From the NCBI RefSeq assembly GCF_947090775.1, contig NZ_OX352321.1, positions 3,472,001-3,536,000 on the forward strand: a stretch of DNA of 64,000 nt, given 5' to 3'. Source of the DNA: Pseudarthrobacter sp. MM222 (GTDB taxonomy: Bacteria > Actinomycetota > Actinomycetes > Actinomycetales > Micrococcaceae). Under the pieces are notes generated by a model. That model had not been told where the DNA came from, searched no databases, and was given only the letters and a program-made list of their open reading frames with translations. The stretch's first letter is position 1. Every line of letters begins with the position of its first letter. Of the stretch, positions 51,526-60,499 are shown piece by piece. A program made the position numbers and the translations under genes.

Positions 51526-52677
51526 GTGACTTCAGCTGGAAAGATTGAACCCGCCCTCGCGGCGCTGGCCGCCGCCCTCCGCGGCGAGGGTCCCGCCGTC
51601 GAACTGTCCGCCGGCCCGGACGGCGCGCCGGTAGTCGAGTTCGTTGAAACCCCGGGTTTCGAGGACGCCGCCGTCGTGGTGCGGACCTCCGGCTCCACCG
51701 GCACGCCCAAGGCGACAGTGCTGACCGTGGATGCGCTGGCGGCCTCCTCGATGGCGACTGCGCTGGCGCTCAAGGGCGAGGGCCAGTGGCTGCTGGCGTT
51801 GCCGGTGCAGTACGTGGCCGGCGTGCAGGTGCTGGTCCGCTCGCTTTTCGCCGGAACCCGGCCCTGGGTCATGGACCTCAGCGGCGGCTTCACCCCGGAG
51901 GCCTTCACCGCCGCCGCACTCGAACTGACGGACAAAATCCGGTTCACCTCGCTCGTTCCCACCCAGCTGCAGCGGCTGCTGGACTCCCCTTCGGCCGACA
52001 CGCTCGCGGTGCTGCGCCGCTTCAACGGGGTGCTGCTCGGCGGCGCCCCGGCGGCCCCGGAGCTGCTCGCCTCGGCGCGGGCGGCGGGCGTGCGGGTGGT
52101 GACCACCTACGGCTCCGCCGAGACGTGCGGGGGCTGTGTTTACGACGGCGTGCCGCTCGACGGCGTCGAGGTCCGGCTGGCCGCCGACGGACGCATCCTG
52201 CTCGGCGGCGCCACCGTGGCCGCCGGATATCTTGATGCCCCGGAACTCACCGCGGAGGCGTTCGTGGAGGACGGCGGGGTCCGCTGGTACCGCACGAACG
52301 ACCTCGGCGAACTGGACCGTGATGGCAGCCTGGTGGTTGCGGGCCGGGCGGACGACGTCGTCATCACCGGCGGTGTGAAGGTGTCCGCCGGGCACGTGCA
52401 GGCCGAGCTGGAGAAGCTCGACGGCGTGCTGGCGGCCTTTGTGGCCGGCGTCCCGTCGGCCGAGTGGGGCCAGGCCCTCGCCGCCTATGTGGCGCTTGTC
52501 GACAGCTCCCCGGAGAGCATTGCGGACTTCACCGCTGACGCCGCCTGGGCGCCGGGGCTGGGCCAGCTGGCCCCGAAGACGGTGCTCGCCACCGGCGAAC
52601 TCTTGATGCTGCCCAACGGGAAACCCGACCGGCTGGGCATGACGGTTCGGCTCACCGAGCTGCATCAGGGAAAATAG
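51526..52677 (+). CDS. menE: o-Succinylbenzoate-CoA ligase
   Basis: 383 residues from GTG 51526, 8 bases after menB; short for an acyl-CoA ligase but normal for actinobacterial MenE. ATP motif VVRTSGSTGTPKATVLT at about 44-60, then TTYGSAETCGGCVYDG and GRADDVVITGGVKVSAGHVQAEL. It activates o-succinylbenzoate for MenB. Gene order menB-menE-menA is unusual only in that ligase and synthase are reversed relative to the pathway. Confidence 0.94.
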   Translation: MTSAGKIEPALAALAAALRGEGPAVELSAGPDGAPVVEFVETPGFEDAAVVVRTSGSTGTPKATVLTVDALAASSMATALALKGEGQWLLALPVQYVAGVQVLVRSLFAGTRPWVMDLSGGFTPEAFTAAALELTDKIRFTSLVPTQLQRLLDSPSADTLAVLRRFNGVLLGGAPAAPELLASARAAGVRVVTTYGSAETCGGCVYDGVPLDGVEVRLAADGRILLGGATVAAGYLDAPELTAEAFVEDGGVRWYRTNDLGELDRDGSLVVAGRADDVVITGGVKVSAGHVQAELEKLDGVLAAFVAGVPSAEWGQALAAYVALVDSSPESIADFTADAAWAPGLGQLAPKTVLATGELLMLPNGKPDRLGMTVRLTELHQGK

Positions 52678-52725
52678 ATAGGCCGGGCACTCCCGGCGTC
52701 GCCGAACCAACACGAGGTACTGAAC

Positions 52726-53607
52726 GTGGCCACAGCCGCTCAATGGATCCAAGGCGCCCGTCTGCGCACCCTGCCCGCCGCGATCGCGCCCGTCCTGATC
52801 GGTACCGCCGCCGCGTTCGAGATGGGCGCCTTCCGCCCGCTCAACGCCGTGTTGGCCGCACTCGTTGCCCTGCTGCTTCAGATCGGCGTGAACTACGCCA
52901 ACGACTACTCGGACGGCATCCGCGGCACCGACGAGGACCGGGTGGGCCCGATGCGGCTCGTCGGCTCCGGCGCAGCCAAGCCCGAACAGGTCAAGTACGC
53001 GGCATTCGCTGCGTTCGGTCTCGCGATGCTGTTCGGTCTCGCGCTGGTGATCATGACCCAGACCTGGTGGCTGATCCTCGTCGGCCTCGGCTGCGTCCTC
53101 GCGGCCTGGGGCTACACGGGGGGCAAGAACCCCTACGGCTATCTGGGCCTGGGCGATGTGTTCGTGTTCGTCTTCTTCGGACTCGTCGCCACGCTCGGAA
53201 CCACGTACACACAGGCCGGCCAACTGAGCCTCGCGGCCATCATCGGCGCCATCGGCACTGGCCTGATTGCCTGCGCCCTGCTGATGGCCAACAACGTCCG
53301 CGATATCCCCACGGACCGGAAGGCCGGGAAGAAGACCCTGGCGGTGCGGCTCGGGGACAAGCATGCCCGGGAAAGCTACGTGCTGATGCTCGCCGTCGCC
53401 ATCCTGCTGGTGATTGTGCTGGCGCCGGGACGGCCCTGGATGCTCATTGTGCTGCTGCTTATCCCGGCCAGTCTGATGCCATCCTGGCTGATGATCGCGG
53501 GCCGGCGGCGCAAGAGCCTGATTCCGGTGCTCAAGCAGACCGGGCTGATCAACCTCGGCTACGCCGTGCTGTTCTCGCTGGGACTCGTGCTGAGCCACGG
53601 GTTCTAA
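52726..53607 (+). CDS. menA: 1,4-dihydroxy-2-naphthoate polyprenyltransferase
   Basis: 293 residues from GTG 52726. UbiA family: NYANDYSDGIRGTDEDRVGPMRLVGSG holds the first Asp-rich motif and NNVRDIPTDRKAGKKTLAVRLG the second. About eight or nine membrane helices. It prenylates the naphthoate nucleus, completing the menaquinone skeleton before methylation. Confidence 0.95.
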   Translation: MATAAQWIQGARLRTLPAAIAPVLIGTAAAFEMGAFRPLNAVLAALVALLLQIGVNYANDYSDGIRGTDEDRVGPMRLVGSGAAKPEQVKYAAFAAFGLAMLFGLALVIMTQTWWLILVGLGCVLAAWGYTGGKNPYGYLGLGDVFVFVFFGLVATLGTTYTQAGQLSLAAIIGAIGTGLIACALLMANNVRDIPTDRKAGKKTLAVRLGDKHARESYVLMLAVAILLVIVLAPGRPWMLIVLLLIPASLMPSWLMIAGRRRKSLIPVLKQTGLINLGYAVLFSLGLVLSHGF

Positions 53608-53644
53608 GCCCGGGGCTTCGCCCTGCGTTTGGCCGCGCGCGCGC

Positions 53645-53699
53645 GGCCGCGCCCTAGCCGCGTATTGGGCGGCGGCCGCGCCCTAGCCGCGTATTGGGC
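53645..53699 (+). repeat. 29-bp-period tandem repeat
   Basis: 26 identical bases at 53645-53670 and 53674-53699, starting GGCCGCGCCCTAGCC and ending ATTGGGC, followed by a partial third copy to about 53718. Lies in the gap between menA and the facing DUF4229 gene. Confidence 0.8.
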
Positions 53700-53719
53700 C
53701 GCGGATTGGGCCGCGGTTT

Positions 53720-54028
53720 CTAGGCATCCTTGGGGCGGTTGACCGGCTGGACGGTGATGTCCGGATGTGCGTCGACGAGACGGTCTTCGGCGTCGGCGTC
53801 GGCGACTTCATTGGCCGAACGCAGCGGCTTGGCCTTGCCCGAGAAACGACTATGGAGCGTTGCCGTCGCCGCATCGCGTTGTTTCTGGAAGAAAAGGTAG
53901 CTGATGGCGAAAGCCATCATGCCGGCGCAGAGGACGGCGAGCAGCCAACCCAACTGCAGGTAAATGAACAGCACGAACAATGGCACGAACAGTGCGAGCC
54001 GGATCAGGGAGTATTTGAGGAAGGCCAC
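53720..54028 (-). CDS. DUF4229 membrane protein
   Basis: 102 residues from GTG 54028. Two N-terminal helices (LKYSLIRLALFVPLFVLFIYLQLGWLLAVLCAGMMAFAISYLFF) and a charged cytoplasmic tail, matching DUF4229. Function unknown. TAAACT at 54035-54040 lies 6 bases before the GTG, a leaderless layout. Confidence 0.85.
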   Translation of the reverse strand: MAFLKYSLIRLALFVPLFVLFIYLQLGWLLAVLCAGMMAFAISYLFFQKQRDAATATLHSRFSGKAKPLRSANEVADADAEDRLVDAHPDITVQPVNRPKDA

Positions 54029-54034
54029 ACTCCA

Positions 54035-54040
54035 AGTTTA
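54035..54040 (-). promoter_or_regulatory. Leaderless-type -10 box of the DUF4229 gene
   Basis: TAAACT on the minus strand, six bases before GTG 54028. Confidence 0.5.
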
Positions 54041-54149
54041 GCCGCCGGCGGCCGGCCCATCCGGCCAAGCGGCCCATGGGACTCTCTGCACCGGGCCGCT
54101 GCCTCGCGGACCGGGAACACCTGGCAACGCCGGAGACTCACCCTGACGC

Positions 54150-54155
54150 TAGACT
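54150..54155 (+). promoter_or_regulatory. Leaderless-type -10 box of the PLDc_N gene
   Basis: TAGACT, six bases before ATG 54162, the same box and spacing as menB. Confidence 0.5.
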
Positions 54156-54161
54156 GATTAC

Positions 54162-54593
54162 ATGCTCCGTGTAGTGGTCACCGTCGCCGTTCTCGTCGTA
54201 TTTGTCTACGGACTCGTCGACGTGATTCGCACTGACCCACGCCAGACCAAGGGCATCTCGAAGCCGGCCTGGATTGTGGTGCAGATCGTCCTTCCGGTGA
54301 TCGGTGCCGTCCTGTGGTTCCTCATCGGACGCCCCCGCGGCACCGGCCCAACCCCTGCCACCTACAGCCACCCCGTGGCGCCCGACGACGACCCGGACTT
54401 CCTGCGCAACCTTGAACTCCGTCGCCGCAACCAGGCCGAAGCGGATCGGCTCAAGAAGCTCAAGGAAGAACTGGACGCCAAGGACCGCAAGCTCGGCGAC
54501 GGCGACGGCCCAGCCGGGAGCCACGACGCCGAATCCGGCGAGACCCACGGCTCCGGCGACGCCGGCACGCCGGGCACCGACGAGGTCAAGTAA
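54162..54593 (+). CDS. PLDc_N domain membrane protein
   Basis: 143 residues. Two helices (LRVVVTVAVLVVFVYGLVDVI and SKPAWIVVQIVLPVIGAVLWFLIG) form the phospholipase-D-nuclease N-terminal (PLDc_N) module found alone in many actinobacteria; no catalytic domain follows. The charged tail has a short coiled coil (NLELRRRNQAEADRLKKLKEEL) and an acidic Gly-rich end. Function unknown. Confidence 0.85.
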   Translation: MLRVVVTVAVLVVFVYGLVDVIRTDPRQTKGISKPAWIVVQIVLPVIGAVLWFLIGRPRGTGPTPATYSHPVAPDDDPDFLRNLELRRRNQAEADRLKKLKEELDAKDRKLGDGDGPAGSHDAESGETHGSGDAGTPGTDEVK

Positions 54594-54682
54594 GGCGTTC
54601 CTGCCTCTTCCTTGCCAGCATTTCCTTCCACGGCCGGACCACGCCGGCTACGTCCGCAGCCCGATTCGTTGCCGGAACCCCT

Positions 54683-54760
54683 CCCGTTTGCCGCATCCGG
54701 CCGGAATCCGCGAGGCTGTAGCGGCCGCTTTTGGTGAATCGCCGTCCCCGGCCGCGCCAC
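54683..54760 (+). repeat. Imperfect 78-bp direct repeat, copy 1
   Basis: Shares CCCGTTTGCCGCATCCGGCC, TAGCGGCC and GGTGAATCGCCGTCCCCGGC with copy 2 at 54817-54895. Its inner TCCGGCCGGAAT dyad recurs near 23663. Confidence 0.8.
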
Positions 54761-54816
54761 GCTGAGGTCCGCGGCAGGTGGCCAGGTCCGGCCCGGGATG
54801 CGCCGCGCGTTTCTCG

Positions 54817-54895
54817 CCCGTTTGCCGCATCCGGCCGGAATCCGAGGAGCGGTAGCGGCCCCTATCGGTGAATCGCCGTCCCCGGCCCGCGCCAC
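54817..54895 (+). repeat. Imperfect 79-bp direct repeat, copy 2
   Basis: Second copy of 54683-54760, spacing 134 bases, differing mainly in the middle (AGGAGCGG versus CGAGGCTG). Could be a duplicated regulatory or structural element. Confidence 0.8.
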
Positions 54896-54968
54896 CGAAT
54901 GGATCCCGCGGCTGCCGACTCCTCCCCCACACCCTGCCCGCGCTGTGGACAACCGCTGAGGCCTTCCG

Positions 54969-55970
54969 ATGTCGGCGGAGAATGCTCACATGCGCCGTCC
55001 CCGAGAGCTTCCCAGTCACCTCCGATGCCAGCCCTTCACGGTGTCCCAGGCTCGCTCCGCCGGGCTGAGCCGGCGTCGGACGCGCGCCGCCGACTTGGTG
55101 ACCCCCTGCCACGGAGTACGCGCCACAGCCTGCGCCGGCGAGGGCCTGCTGGAACGTGTTCGTGCCCTCACCTGCGTTACCGGCGCCGTCGTGAGCCATG
55201 CCTCGGCCGCGGTGCTCTGGGGATTCCCGTTGCCACTCGCGCTGCAACATCTGGTGCTTATCCATCTGACCGTTCTGCCGGGGAGGCGGGCTGTTCGACG
55301 CAGGGGTGTAGTGGGTCACCAACAGGCCCTCCAGCCCGAGGAGATCACGCCGGGACGTCATGTGGCCTGCACGTCTCCACTGCGGACTTGGTTCGACCTC
55401 GCGGGAATCCTCAGCCTTGATGAACTGGTGGTTGCCGGAGATTTCCTGCTGCGACGGAGAAACCCGTTGACCACCCAGCGGGAACTGGATGCCTACCTCG
55501 ACGGCAAGCGGGGATACCCGGGCTACCGGCGGGCCATGCGAGCCCTGGCGCTGATCCGGGCGGACACCGACTCGCCCAAGGAGACCGAATTGCGCCTGCT
55601 TTTGCTCCGTCATGGGCTGCCTGAACCCGACATTAACGCCCCGATCTTCGACCAGTCCGGCGGCTGGATCCAGGACCCGGATCTTTCCTATGACAATGAG
55701 AAAGTGGCGATCCAATACGACGGTGGCCACCATGCAACGCCAGCACAGCGCCGAAGCGACATTTTCCGGGATGAGAACGCCAAAGACGCCGGCTGGCGCG
55801 TCGTTGTCCTGACTCAGTGGGACTTGACGCCCTTCGCGCCGGGGATGGAGCCGAGTGCAGTGACCCGCGTCCGGGCGGCACTGAGGGAGCGCGGCTGGGC
55901 ACCCGCCGACGCGAAGAATCCGAAGCCAACCCGGGCGCCAGCCCGCCCATCTGACACAAATGGCCGCTAA
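54969..55970 (+). CDS. DUF559/Vsr-like nuclease-fold protein of the actinobacterial AbiEi-like group
   Basis: 333 residues. N-terminal winged-helix-like part (FTVSQARSAGLSRRRTRAADL, THGVRA-type loop, VVSHASAAVLWGFPL), then a C-terminal restriction-endonuclease-like domain with E-T-E, WIQDPDLSYDNEKVAIQYDGGHH and WRVVVLTQWDL. Such proteins are abundant in Arthrobacter and often called AbiEi-antitoxin-like or DUF559. No partner toxin is adjacent. ATG 54990 is an alternative start. Confidence 0.7.
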   Translation: MSAENAHMRRPRELPSHLRCQPFTVSQARSAGLSRRRTRAADLVTPCHGVRATACAGEGLLERVRALTCVTGAVVSHASAAVLWGFPLPLALQHLVLIHLTVLPGRRAVRRRGVVGHQQALQPEEITPGRHVACTSPLRTWFDLAGILSLDELVVAGDFLLRRRNPLTTQRELDAYLDGKRGYPGYRRAMRALALIRADTDSPKETELRLLLLRHGLPEPDINAPIFDQSGGWIQDPDLSYDNEKVAIQYDGGHHATPAQRRSDIFRDENAKDAGWRVVVLTQWDLTPFAPGMEPSAVTRVRAALRERGWAPADAKNPKPTRAPARPSDTNGR

Positions 55971-55989
55971 GCGAGGTCACTTAGCGGCC
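55962..55989. terminator. Hairpin at the end of the DUF559-like gene
   Basis: GGCCGCTAAG (55962-55971) pairs with CTTAGCGGCC (55980-55989) around 8 bases and includes the TAA stop. Placed between convergent genes. Confidence 0.55.
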
Positions 55990-56062
55990 GTCCGTGGCAA
56001 ATCGAGGCGTCCGGGCCCGGTGTAAAGGCCGCCCGGCTGGCGGCGGGCTACGTGCGCTGCGC

Positions 56063-57178
56063 CTACAGCCCCGAGTAGGAGTGCAGGCCGTTGAAGAACT
56101 GGTTCACGATGGTGAAGTTGAAGACGACGCAGAGGTAGCCGACAACCGACAGCCAGGCTGCGCGGGTTCCGGTCCAGCCGCGCGTGGCGCGGGCGTGCAG
56201 GTAGCCGGCATAAACCACCCAGATCACGAAGGTCCAGACTTCCTTGGTGTCCCAGCCCCAGAACCGTCCCCAGGCCTTCTCGGCCCAGATGGCGCCGAAC
56301 ATGAGCGTGAAGGTCCAGCCGACAAAAGCGATGGCGTTGATCCGGTACGAGAGGTTCTCGAGGCTGAGCGCGGACGGCACCAGGCGCATGAAGCCCAGCT
56401 TGTCCCCGCCGCCGGCGGCAACGGTCTTCTGCCGGTGGGCCTGGACCAGCTGCAGGGCGGACATCGCAAAGGTCAGGGTGAACAGTGCGGAGGAGATCAC
56501 CGCGATGGAGACATGGATGATGAGCCAGTAGCTCTGCAAGGCGGGAACCAGGTGGCCCACGGGCGTCCAGAACGCCACGGCGGCCGCGACGAGCATGATG
56601 ACGGCCAGGCCGATCACGAAGGTGCCGAGGAAGCGGAGGTCGCGACGGATCAGCACCAGCAGGAAGACGGCCACGGCCACGAAGGCGCCGGTGGTGAGGA
56701 ACTCGTACATGTTGCCCCACGGCACCCGGCCCGCACCGATGGCGCGGGTGATGACGCCGGCGGCGTGGATCGCCGCACCCAGGACGGTCAGGGCGACCGC
56801 AACCCGGGCCGGGACTCGGCGTTCGGCGTCGTACTGCATGCCGCCGTCGGCAGTCCCGCCTATTCCGGCACCTCCCGCGGATGCGCTGCGGGAGACGGAC
56901 GACGACGGACGCTCGGCGCGGCCCACCGGCCCGGCCACGTCGGACTCGGCGCGGTCAACGGCACCAGCGGACCCGACGCCGGCAGCAACCGGGACGCGGG
57001 AGGTCCCGGGACCGGTGGCACCCGAAAGCTCCGCGGCTTTGAGGTCCACCGCGCGCAGCACCTTGCTGCTCTTGGCCAGGTCCCAGGCAAACGCGATGAA
57101 CGCCACCGTATAAGTTCCGGCCGCGAGGAGCATGAACAGCTCGCTGTACTGGCCCATGGTTTCGTTGATGGGGAGCAT
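56063..57178 (-). CDS. ccsB: Cytochrome c biogenesis protein CcsB/ResC (heme channel)
   Basis: 371 residues, about eight membrane helices. The heme-handling WWD-like motif reads AWGRFWGWDTKEVWTFVIW near the C-terminal third, with conserved His residues in adjacent loops. With ResB it exports heme and ligates it to apocytochromes c. The start overlaps the resB stop (TAATG). A long Ala/Ser-rich loop (about 60-115) is inserted after the first helix. Confidence 0.93.
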   Translation of the reverse strand: MLPINETMGQYSELFMLLAAGTYTVAFIAFAWDLAKSSKVLRAVDLKAAELSGATGPGTSRVPVAAGVGSAGAVDRAESDVAGPVGRAERPSSSVSRSASAGGAGIGGTADGGMQYDAERRVPARVAVALTVLGAAIHAAGVITRAIGAGRVPWGNMYEFLTTGAFVAVAVFLLVLIRRDLRFLGTFVIGLAVIMLVAAAVAFWTPVGHLVPALQSYWLIIHVSIAVISSALFTLTFAMSALQLVQAHRQKTVAAGGGDKLGFMRLVPSALSLENLSYRINAIAFVGWTFTLMFGAIWAEKAWGRFWGWDTKEVWTFVIWVVYAGYLHARATRGWTGTRAAWLSVVGYLCVVFNFTIVNQFFNGLHSYSGL

Positions 57179-59088
57179 TACGAATCCTTCTTTGACTCAG
57201 GCGAGCCGGCTGATGACGGGATGAAGTCTGTTTCGGGATGGTCCTGGGAGGCCGGCTCGCTGCTGGCGCCGGGCACGTCCGCATCCGCCCGGTCATTATC
57301 CGCCACCGCGCTGGGAGCTGACTGGGAGTCAGTGGTGGACCCGGTCCCCCCGGGTTCGGAGGCAGCGTCGGGACCGGCATCGCGGAGCTCCCATTCCTCC
57401 ACGAGCAACGCCCGGATCCTGGCAGCTTCGCCGGCGAGCCCGTGGTCCTCGCCGCGGGCCAGCAGGCCGTATTCCACCATGGTGCGGCCGTCCGCGTGCG
57501 TTCCGGTCCGCACCCAGACGCGGCGGCGGCTGACGTACAGGGATGTCACCAGGCCGGCGACCGCCAGGAGCGCGAAAATCAGGGCGTAGAGCTGGCCCGG
57601 GTTGTGGTGGATGTCGACGCCCACGTAGCGCTTCACGCCGTCGAAGCTGATCGAGCCCTTGCCGTCGGGCAGTGTGTAGCTGGCGCCGGGCGTCAGCGTG
57701 ATGCCGCCGGCGTCGAGGTTGCGGGCGTTGAGCGGCGTGAGCTTCTCCACGTCGAGCTCGAAGACGTTCTGCGGGGCGCCGTCGTCCAGGCCGAGGTCTC
57801 CGAAGTACGAGTTCAGCGTCAGCTGGGGGTTGATCAGCTCCGGATCGCCGCTGAAGGACACGCCTTCCTCGGTGACGAAGGCCGTGGGCAAGAAGAAGCC
57901 GGCGAACGCGAGCTGTTCGGGTTTGGCGTCCGGCACTTTGATGACCGCCGAGGAGTAGTAGTTCTCGCCCTGGAGCTTGGCGACAACCGGGCCCTGCATG
58001 GCGATGTTCCCGGCGCCGTCGCGGATGGTGACGACAGGAGCGTAGCCGTTGCCGGTGAGGTACATGCTGGTGCCGCCCAGGGTCAGCGGATCATTGACCT
58101 TGAGCACCTCCTTCTTGGCAGGCGCGTCCGGGGACTCCTTGGTGGTCACCTCGGCCTTGAAGTCGATGGGCTGGCCGAATTTGCCCTGCGATTCACGGTC
58201 GAAGGTGATCTGGAACTTGTCCAGCTGGACCGAGTAGGGCTGTAGCTGGCTGCTCTGGAAGTTCGTCCCGGGCGTGAACTGGTCATAGCCGACGAGGGTG
58301 TTCACGAACGTGTCGCCCTCCACCAGGATCCGCTGCCCGCTGTAGCCGAACAGCCCGCCGATGGCGACGGACACCAGCACACCGATCAGCGCAGTGTGGA
58401 AGACGAGGTTGCCCACTTCGCGCAGGAAGCCGCGCTCCGCGCCAAGGGACGGGCGCGCGCCGTCGCTGTCCCGGACATCCACCCGGTAACCGCGCTTCTT
58501 CAGCAGTCCGGCGGCCTCGGTGATGGCTTGCGACGCCGGGATCCCGGCGTCGCCGGGGATGACCAGCGTGCCGTACTCGGGCAGGCGGGAGAGCCGTGCC
58601 GGAGTGCGCGGCGGCTGGGAGCGCATGGCCTTGTAGTGCGCGATGGCCCGGGGAACCACGCAGCCGATCAGGGAAATGAACAGCAGGATGTAGATGGCGG
58701 AAAACCACGCCGAGGAGTACACGTCGTACAGCTGCAGCGTGTCCAGGAGCTTGCCGTAGTCCGGGTGGTCCTTGATGTACTGGGTGACGGTGGAGGGGTT
58801 GGCGGGCCGCTGCGGGAACAGCGAGCCGGGCACCGCCGCGACAGCGAGCATCAACAGGAGGAACAGTGCAGTGCGCATGCTGGTCAGCTGGGTCCACGCC
58901 CAGCGGAGCATGCCCAGCGGTCCGAGCGCGGGCAGGACAGCTTCCGCCTTGGCGGCAGCGGTGCGCGTGCCGTCCGGGACGGGTTTGCCGTCCGCGCCCT
59001 TCATACCGGCGGGGTCTGCCGTAGCGGGGGCGTCGGGCGGGTTGCCGGGGGCCGGGGACTTCTTCTCTACGTTCACTCGCTCGCTCAT
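57178..59088 (-). CDS. resB: Cytochrome c biogenesis protein ResB
   Basis: 636 residues from ATG 59088, which shares a base with the ccdA stop. Helices around WTQLTSMRTALFLLLMLAVAAVPGSLFPQ and AIYILLFISLIGCVVPRAIAHY, a large external domain, and a last helix before RRRVWVRTG. It forms the synthetase with CcsB. The Ser/Asp/Pro-rich C-terminal tail is disordered. Confidence 0.93.
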   Translation of the reverse strand: MSERVNVEKKSPAPGNPPDAPATADPAGMKGADGKPVPDGTRTAAAKAEAVLPALGPLGMLRWAWTQLTSMRTALFLLLMLAVAAVPGSLFPQRPANPSTVTQYIKDHPDYGKLLDTLQLYDVYSSAWFSAIYILLFISLIGCVVPRAIAHYKAMRSQPPRTPARLSRLPEYGTLVIPGDAGIPASQAITEAAGLLKKRGYRVDVRDSDGARPSLGAERGFLREVGNLVFHTALIGVLVSVAIGGLFGYSGQRILVEGDTFVNTLVGYDQFTPGTNFQSSQLQPYSVQLDKFQITFDRESQGKFGQPIDFKAEVTTKESPDAPAKKEVLKVNDPLTLGGTSMYLTGNGYAPVVTIRDGAGNIAMQGPVVAKLQGENYYSSAVIKVPDAKPEQLAFAGFFLPTAFVTEEGVSFSGDPELINPQLTLNSYFGDLGLDDGAPQNVFELDVEKLTPLNARNLDAGGITLTPGASYTLPDGKGSISFDGVKRYVGVDIHHNPGQLYALIFALLAVAGLVTSLYVSRRRVWVRTGTHADGRTMVEYGLLARGEDHGLAGEAARIRALLVEEWELRDAGPDAASEPGGTGSTTDSQSAPSAVADNDRADADVPGASSEPASQDHPETDFIPSSAGSPESKKDS

Positions 59089-59843
59089 CAGATCGGCAAT
59101 TTCACATCGGTTTGGAACCAGTACTGCAACCCGGAAACCCAGGTCCCCCACACGCCGCTGGCCATCAGCAGGCCCAGCACGATCAGGATGCCGCCACCGG
59201 TGCGCTGGATGGCGAGCCGGTGCTTGCGGAAGAAGGACATCACACCGACACCGCGGCGCACGGCCAAGGCAATCAGCAGGAAGGGGATGCCCAGGCCCAG
59301 GCTATATACGAAGGCCAGGAACGCGCCTTTGGCCGCTGAAGATCCGCCGGAGAGGCTGAGGAGCTGCACCGCGGAATAAGTCGGCCCGATGCACGGCGCC
59401 CAGCCGAGTCCGAACGTGATGCCAAGCAATGGTGCACCCCACAGCCCGGCCGGCGGCTTGGCATGGATCTTCGCGTCGCGCTGGAACCAGCCGAACCCGC
59501 CCATGAACACGACACCCATGATGATCACCAGGACTCCCAGAACCTGGGTGATCCACCTGTTCTCCGAGCCCGTGATGAGGGTCCCCAGCTGGCCGAAAGC
59601 GCCGCCGAGCAACACGAAGATCACCGAGAAGCCCAGGACGAAGAGCCCGATGCCTGCCAGCATGCGGCCGCGCTTTTGCTTCTGGAGGTCGACGCCGGTC
59701 AGCCCGGTGACGTAGCCCAGGTAGCCCGGGACGAGGGGCAGCACGCAGGGCGAGAGGAAGGAGACGAACCCGGCCAGCAGCGCCACCGGGATGGCCAGCA
59801 GGAGCGAACCGTTGAGGATGGCTTCGGCGAAGGGACTGTTCAT
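59088..59843 (-). CDS. ccdA: Thiol-disulfide interchange membrane protein CcdA
   Basis: 251 residues, six helices. The paired redox Cys sit in FLSPCVLPLVPGYLGYVTG and GWAPCIGPTYSAVQ. It carries reducing power from cytoplasmic thioredoxin to the outside, where the TlpA-like protein uses it to reduce apocytochrome heme sites. 12 bases after the tlpA-like gene. Confidence 0.94.
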   Translation of the reverse strand: MNSPFAEAILNGSLLLAIPVALLAGFVSFLSPCVLPLVPGYLGYVTGLTGVDLQKQKRGRMLAGIGLFVLGFSVIFVLLGGAFGQLGTLITGSENRWITQVLGVLVIIMGVVFMGGFGWFQRDAKIHAKPPAGLWGAPLLGITFGLGWAPCIGPTYSAVQLLSLSGGSSAAKGAFLAFVYSLGLGIPFLLIALAVRRGVGVMSFFRKHRLAIQRTGGGILIVLGLLMASGVWGTWVSGLQYWFQTDVKLPI

Positions 59844-59855
59844 GGTGGCAGGCCG

Positions 59856-60497
59856 CTACTCTGCCACGGCAGCGGCGATAAGGGATTTGAGCGTCCCTTT
59901 CTGGATCTCGCCGAGGACCCGGGATGCGACCCGGCCCTGCTTGTCCAGCACCAGGGTGGTGGGGACGGCCCCCGGGGGCACGAGGCCGGAGACGGCGAGG
60001 AGCACGGCGCCGTCCTTGTCGTTGAAGCTGGGGTAAGTCAGGTTGAACGTCTTGTCGAAGGCCTCCGCGGTGGCTTTCTCGTCGCGGAGGTTCACTCCGT
60101 AGAACTGCACACCCTGGCTCTGGAACTCCTGGTGCAGGGCCTCCAGCGAGGGCGCTTCCACCCGGCAGGGGGCGCAGGCGGCGAACCAGAAGTTAAGCAC
60201 AGTGACTTTGCCCTGAAAATCCGCTGCAGCCACCGTGCTGCCGTCGAACAGCGTGCCGTGAAGGTCAACGGGGCTCTTGCGGTCCGCGGCGGCGAACTCC
60301 GTCACCGACCCGTCACCGGCGACGTAGTTCTTGTTGTCACCTGCCCTGGCCTGTTTGGCCAGCGCATCTTCCTGGGCACAGCCGGAGAGCCCCAGTACGA
60401 CGGCGAGCGCGGCGCCGCCCGCCGTCAGGACGTTGCGGCGGCTCATAGCCGAATTGGCCGGCTGCGCGCCGGACCCTGGTGCGTTTTGTCCGGTCAT
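59856..60497 (-). CDS. resA: TlpA/ResA-type thioredoxin lipoprotein
   Basis: 213 residues from ATG 60497. Signal sequence with lipobox GLSGC (C40), then a thioredoxin fold with active site C108-A-P-C111 (WFAACAPCRVEAPS). It keeps the CxxCH motif of apocytochromes reduced, fed by CcdA. An internal ATG at codon 18 (SRRNVLTAGG) is an alternative start that would still give a signal peptide. Confidence 0.92.
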   Translation of the reverse strand: MTGQNAPGSGAQPANSAMSRRNVLTAGGAALAVVLGLSGCAQEDALAKQARAGDNKNYVAGDGSVTEFAAADRKSPVDLHGTLFDGSTVAAADFQGKVTVLNFWFAACAPCRVEAPSLEALHQEFQSQGVQFYGVNLRDEKATAEAFDKTFNLTYPSFNDKDGAVLLAVSGLVPPGAVPTTLVLDKQGRVASRVLGEIQKGTLKSLIAAAVAE

Positions 60498-60499
60498 GC

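Larger units (their letters stand above)
54594..54968. other. Intergenic region dominated by a 78-bp direct repeat
   Basis: 375 bases with no supported gene. Most of it is two diverged copies of one sequence (see the repeat entries). No insertion-sequence features are visible. Confidence 0.6.

Noticed and set aside
51532..53598. 688-codon minus-strand frame across menE and menA
   Set aside because: Crosses two well-identified genes antisense and shows no family features.
54683..54895. Insertion sequence or MITE
   Set aside because: Direct rather than inverted copies, no terminal inverted repeats, no target duplication and no transposase.
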